From positions 1-8,624 of the forward strand of contig JACRIP010000148.1 of the NCBI GenBank assembly GCA_016220045.1: a DNA stretch of 8,624 bases, in the 5' to 3' direction. The translations under genes were made by a program, and so were the position numbers. The notes beneath the pieces are model-generated. The model saw nothing but the letters and a program-made list of their open reading frames with translations, did no database searches and was not told the DNA's origin. Origin of the DNA: Planctomycetota bacterium (GTDB taxonomy: Bacteria > Planctomycetota > MHYJ01 > WSZJ01 > JACPWG01). This document shows, piece after piece, positions 7,701-8,624 of the stretch (the first letter of the stretch is position 1; every line of letters starts with the position of its first letter).

Positions 7701-8016
7701 CGAAGCCCACGGGTTCAGCTCCGAAGGCCGCACGGCCATCGACCTGACGTGGAGCGCGACCGGCGATGACGGCATGACCGGCCGGGCTGTGCGCTACGAC
7801 CTGCGCTGGAGCACGGCGCCCATCGGCGAGGCGAATTTCGCCGCGGCCACGCCCGTCGCGGGCGTGCCGGCCCCCGCGATGGCGGGTGCCGCGGAGAGCT
7901 TCCGCGTCAATGGGCTCACCCCGGGAACACCCTACTACTTCGCCATCAAGGTGATCGATGACGCGGGCAATGCGTCACCGGTCTCCAACCTCGCCCACGC
8001 CAGCACGACGCCGTAG
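1726..8016 (+). CDS. Giant multidomain subtilisin-like (S8) serine protease with P, BACON, FN3 and F5/8C domains
   Basis: The 2096-residue exported serine endopeptidase starts with GTG and is intact. Domains in order (approximate residues): basic N-terminus and hydrophobic segment 15-35 (signal or membrane anchor; no lipobox at Cys34); Ala/Pro-rich linker 45-135; fervidolysin-type propeptide 146-226 (EVLVKFR to IEYAEPN); S8 catalytic domain 237-548 with Asp275 (DTG), His331 (HGSH), oxyanion Asn423 (AAGN) and Ser491 (GTSMACPH), plus a Ca-binding-like loop at 303-312; CARDB-like beta domain 553-675; two carboxypeptidase-regulatory-like domains 676-758 and 759-843; proprotein-convertase P domain 846-971; BACON 979-1075 and 1078-1178; four FN3 domains between 1179 and 2096, three interrupted by F5/8 type C domains. 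All catalytic residues are present, so it is probably active and self-processing. The C-terminal half is likely to bind glycans or surfaces. It ends right after the last FN3 with no LPXTG, PEP-CTERM or membrane anchor visible. The natural substrate is unknown. Confidence 0.96.
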   Translation: MTKPRTRTLRERINPFLLWVTALSGLFLFWGWTCARYFESVPPDGWDAEAPKGQVVRRTPAPVRPDAATAGDPATAPRPAHTRVGSAAGATLPADEALALDAWNPRSQRALPVPPADPLAAPGAARSFETMPWTERIAWIDRFEYVPYEVLVKFRADAPPSTRDKIVRAGLRARSAADLAGAGADSGVAGWVHVQLPAALPVKQALVLLSEDPAIEYAEPNYLQYTLRTPNDPRFGELWGLHNTGQTGGAPDADVDAPEGWETATGSDVIVADVDTGVDYAHPDLAANMWTNTAELNGAAGVDDDGNGLVDDLHGYDYANNDGNPMDDNNHGSHTSGTIAGVGNNGIGVCGVAWRARIMALKFMTGSGSGSTSAAVQCVNYARAKGARVMSNSWGGGGFSQALKDAVDAANAAGILFVCAAGNSTNDNDTAPFYPANLSSANVITVAATGSGDGIASFSNFGATTVHLGAPGVGILSTVPNNGYSSFSGTSMACPHVAGAAAVLISANPAITLAELKSALLSTTDPVPALAGKCTTGGRLNLSRALGAVRTPGTHLVYASHAVVDNGSAGTSGNGDGVANPGETVRVRVTVTNRGTVAATSGAGTLVSGDARATVTAAADTFGNVASGASVAGAGGFLVALSAALPSNTAVPLTLTTRATNQADELNPFTLPVVTSSTIAGRVTNVVTGAALPGATVAFTGARTGSVLTDASGNYLISPATDGTYSLKASAVGFATSAARSVSVPPNRSGIDLAIAPLAAISGTVSLLSGGVAQPLAGVSVRLSGAASATASTASNGRYTFPALAAGSYTVTPQGSAWSFTPTSRVIALNGVDAAGRDFTAVGLPSAIYTRTETPPLPIPDENATGVSSTLVVGSAGTLTELNVYVRISHTYRGDLRVSLTSPAGTTILLHDQTGGSAPNIDTWYDTLTAPTQSLAAFNGQQVQGTWRLNVADLWGQDVGTLDLWKLEAVTSAAGGPVLAASPLSVAVSAVAGTAPAAVPLSIQNGGSGTLSWSASEGASWLSLTSSSGVNAGTVNLVFNTAGLVAGLYTTSVTLTAAGAANSPLTIPVALTITGSSVTPGLSVSPASLSFTPGPGGAAPAPATVTIANTGGGTLTWSVTSNAAWLTALPVAGVGAGTTTVTANPAGLAPANYTAQLTFSAPGATGSPFTLPVSLTLQDTTPPAAVTDLAAAPVISPSARAPVTAAASSGDCPGYAAVRATDNNPGTSWISRLSTKPTAASITLDLGATLSINRVRLLANPAALESAPRAFSVQVGAVATMLAPVASVSPGAWSANTWVTVDLAPVSTRFLQILVPTTYKSSSIPYYACSLAEVEVYTSPTPRTDALALSWTAPGDNGATGRAAGYDVRYGFTPITEATWSAATQAAGEPLPATAGAHETWMLTGLRPGKVYFLALKTADGIGNVAALSNVTTGMTPGVGDNLPPAAVNNLVLGPAPDGVAGAGSDPYAAGAAASAVAPLDAVVLAATGALSDASGGDAALDGDPETAWTVRTDAPEVDEHLVLDLGAPQAVAGFRLRPLGGAADQLPARFTIEASADAEDWQAIATETSFKGVDGGWWQAGLDAVVARFLRLRALELQRDPTGGFAMSLAEIETLQSAAASSTALTATWTAVGDDGTVGTALAYDLRYATSPINTEAEFAAAQRVAGLTAPRGAGSAESILLHGLSPTTTYYARLKVTDDDGNTSALSNLAACATPAPPDTIPPATISDLAASAATDALGSLPDRILAAWTATGDDVSTGRASSYDLRYSTSPITAATWATATQFVGEPLPGTPGARESVAIAGLAASTTYYLAIKATDEAGNASPLSNVPSATTGATRDPGPPAAVSNLVARALGGVGVRLAPAGATASNVMAGFPATASIDGNPLTAWFTNPYCTSAQHLTLDLGSTVVVAKVRLLPLSSQLSNFPSKFRILAGTDGVTWTTLASPTGVTRSAGTWIEVQFPTVSARFIRMQIDSMSYSRLGQAVVAEFEAHGFSSEGRTAIDLTWSATGDDGMTGRAVRYDLRWSTAPIGEANFAAATPVAGVPAPAMAGAAESFRVNGLTPGTPYYFAIKVIDDAGNASPVSNLAHASTTP
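4660..5259 (+). repeat. Two tandem BACON-type domain repeats within the protease
   Basis: Residues 979-1075 and 1078-1178 share the same pattern: L..SP.SL at the start, an Asn-Gly-Gly or Thr-Gly-Gly turn followed by GTL(S/T)W(S/T), then WL and a final AGL.(A/G)..YT strand. Both match the BACON consensus (carbohydrate- or mucin-binding proposed for Bacteroidetes members). They are diverged at DNA level, so the duplication is not recent. Confidence 0.75.
5260..8013 (+). repeat. Array of four FN3 domains, three carrying an inserted F5/8 type C domain
   Basis: Each FN3 unit begins PPA(A/T)(V/I)..L and continues with W(T/S)A.GD(D/N)G....GRA..YD(L/V)RY..(S/A/T)PI and ends with YY.A.K..D..GN.S.LSN. 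In unit 3 (residues 1721-1838) these parts are continuous. In units 1, 2 and 4 a discoidin-like domain sits between the first strand and the Trp strand: about residues 1194-1340, 1459-1619 and 1859-1999. The inserts show the F5/8C pattern: DG.P.TAW or similar, LDLG, V..(V/F)R(L/V)(L/R), the F.I..S strand, (T/A)RF(L/I)(Q/R), and a final LAE(V/I)E or VAEFE. Insert 1 has Cys1212 and Cys1329 placed for the disulphide common in this fold. Confidence 0.8.
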
Positions 8017-8054
8017 GGCCGCGAAGACGGGCGAAGGACCACGAAGCGACGACC

Positions 8055-8205
8055 GGAACACGAAGGGCCACGAAGACGGGGGCCGCGACGGGCCGCGACG
8101 GCTAAGCCGTTCGACGAGTCCGCAGCGCCCCTTCACCGTCGCGGCCCGTCGTGGCCCCCATTCGTGGCCCTTCGTGCTTCTCGTCTTCGTGGCCCTTCGT
8201 GTTCC
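8055..8205. repeat. Long imperfect inverted repeat made of CACGAAG units
   Basis: Outer arms 8055-8078 and 8182-8205 are perfectly complementary over 24 bases. Inner arms 8079-8101 and 8136-8158 pair over 23 bases with one G-T. The right arm carries 23 extra bases (8159-8181), and the loop is 34 bases (8102-8135), which can itself form ACGGC-TAA-GCCGT (8098-8110). The right arm contains a 16-base direct repeat TTCGTGGCCCTTCGTG at 8161-8176 and 8186-8201. Degenerate CCACGAAG copies also occur at 8018-8050. It starts 38 bases after the protease stop and could protect or end its mRNA, but it has no U-run. A REP/MITE-like dispersed repeat is an alternative. Confidence 0.85.
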
Positions 8206-8282
8206 CGTCCGTTGCCTGCCTGAGCCACCCGCGCCGCCCGCCCCACGGATCTCCCGCCCCGCCCCCGCCCGCCTCATCGCGA

Positions 8283-8310
8283 TTGACACCCCCGTCGCAC
8301 TCCCTATAAT
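8283..8310 (+). promoter_or_regulatory. Consensus sigma-70 promoter TTGACA-N16-TATAAT
   Basis: Both hexamers are perfect (8283-8288 and 8305-8310) with a 16-nt spacer, one short of the optimum. Transcription would start near 8316-8318. No convincing protein gene follows within the window, so it may serve a small RNA or a stable RNA or gene beyond the right edge. Confidence 0.7.
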
Positions 8311-8316
8311 AGCGGG

Positions 8317-8416
8317 ATTCGGCAGGGTGCATGTCCGCTGCTGCGGGACAAGAACGAAACCACAGAGGCACAGGTCGGGCGATGCCCGAAACCCAAGCGC
8401 AAGTCTGGAGGTGCTT
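8317..8416 (+). ncRNA. Candidate structured transcript behind the consensus promoter
   Basis: Three hairpins follow in a row: GTCCGC/GCGGGAC with one bulge (8333-8349), TCGGGC-GAT-GCCCGA (8375-8389), and AAGCGC/GTGCTT with a 10-nt loop containing TGGAG (8395-8416). No known RNA family (tmRNA, RNase P, SRP, 6S, common riboswitches) is recognised. No terminator is seen, so the end is arbitrary. An alternative reading is a 46-residue ORF at 8331-8471. Confidence 0.25.
8360..8373 (+). repeat. CCACAGAGGCACAG degenerate intergenic repeat
   Basis: A short CACAGAG/GCACAG unit is present, echoed by GCACAGAGA at 8535-8543. By composition and arrangement it resembles the CCACGAAG units at 8018-8205 (CCAC(A/G)(G/A)AG). 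It is probably part of a dispersed low-complexity repeat family; no function is evident. Confidence 0.4.
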
Positions 8417-8417
8417 C

Positions 8418-8453
8418 GATTGGGCGATTTGGCGATTGTGTGATTGGGCGATT
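8418..8453 (+). repeat. Direct repeat GATTGGGCGATT, period 24
   Basis: GATTGGGCGATT occurs at 8418-8429 and 8442-8453 with a partial copy TGGCGATT (8430-8437) between them. It looks like a small degenerate tandem repeat. The copy number is too low for CRISPR and the spacing too short. Iteron function is possible in principle but has no supporting replication gene here. Confidence 0.6.
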
Positions 8454-8624
8454 ACGGAGCCGACGCGGTAGCGTTATCCCCCCAAGGCGACTGCCGACAT
8501 GCTTGCCGGAAAAACACGCTTTCAGAGATTAGTAGCACAGAGACGACGACGGGAACGAGGAGGAGGCCGTTCCGCGCCGGGGAGCGTGGTGGCGAGACTC
8601 GGCTGCCGGTGATGAAGGCGCGGA
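8454..8624. other. Terminal stretch without a recognised gene
   Basis: The last 171 bases hold no start with a convincing ribosome site and no recognised RNA. A minus-strand frame is open from the right edge to a stop at 8452-8454 (about 56 residues, containing a hydrophobic run), so the tail of a leftward gene cannot be excluded, but nothing in it is recognisable. Confidence 0.4.

Noticed and set aside
5740..7710. Minus-strand 656-codon open frame inside the protease gene, with other long antisense frames (e.g. 1651-3213)
   Set aside because: High GC with G/C at third positions suppresses stops on the opposite strand. The peptides are Arg/Gly-rich low complexity, while the plus strand encodes recognisable domains throughout.
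8055..8205. Intrinsic terminator for the protease gene
   Set aside because: The hairpin is far longer than a typical terminator and no U-run follows the right arm (GTTCCCGTCCGTTGCC).
7958..8443. Open frames over the end of the protease gene and the downstream repeat (both strands)
   Set aside because: They run through the inverted repeat and overlap the protease end in another frame; peptides are repeat-derived with no ribosome site.
8418..8453. Possible CRISPR-like repeat array
   Set aside because: Only two 12-base copies with a 12-base gap, no uniform spacers and no cas genes.
8452..8622. Minus-strand frame open to the right edge with a hydrophobic run (LLLVPVVVSVLLI)
   Set aside because: Too short and without recognisable motif. 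It could be the tail of a leftward gene but cannot be supported from this window.

Overview
This is a GC-rich bacterial window (roughly two thirds G+C) with two clear protein genes and two long non-coding stretches. No phylogenetic marker gene is present. The high GC, the giant multidomain secreted protease with BACON, FN3 and F5/8C modules, and the degenerate CCACGAAG / CCACAGAG / GATTGGGCGATT intergenic repeats suggest an environmental bacterium of the Acidobacteriota/Planctomycetota/Myxococcota kind. That placement is an impression, not a proof.

Layout. Positions 1-942 (minus) hold the first 314 residues of an isocitrate/isopropylmalate dehydrogenase family enzyme whose C-terminus lies beyond the left edge. 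It has a good promoter (TTGACA-N18-TAAGAT) and a GAGG ribosome binding site. Positions 943-1725 form a divergent gene-free spacer containing several perfect palindromes and a plausible promoter for the rightward gene. Positions 1726-8016 (plus) hold one intact 2096-residue gene for a membrane-anchored or secreted subtilisin-like (S8) protease. In order it carries an N-terminal hydrophobic segment, a Pro/Ala-rich linker, an inhibitory propeptide, the catalytic domain, a CARDB-like domain, two carboxypeptidase-regulatory-like domains, a proprotein-convertase P domain, two BACON domains, and four FN3 domains. Three of those FN3 domains are each interrupted by an F5/8 type C (discoidin) domain. 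Positions 8017-8624 contain a large imperfect inverted repeat built from CACGAAGGGCCACGAAG units, a promoter matching the sigma-70 consensus at both hexamers (TTGACA-N16-TATAAT), a run of three small hairpins just downstream of it, and a second kind of short direct repeat.

The two genes have no evident functional link: one is cytoplasmic central or amino-acid metabolism, the other extracellular proteolysis and adhesion. I see no multi-gene system (defence, CRISPR, secretion, mobile element) here. The most notable observations are the repeated insertion of discoidin domains into the A-B loop of FN3 domains, the consensus promoter with no recognisable gene behind it, and the NADP-type Lys-Tyr pair plus IDH-like motifs in the dehydrogenase.
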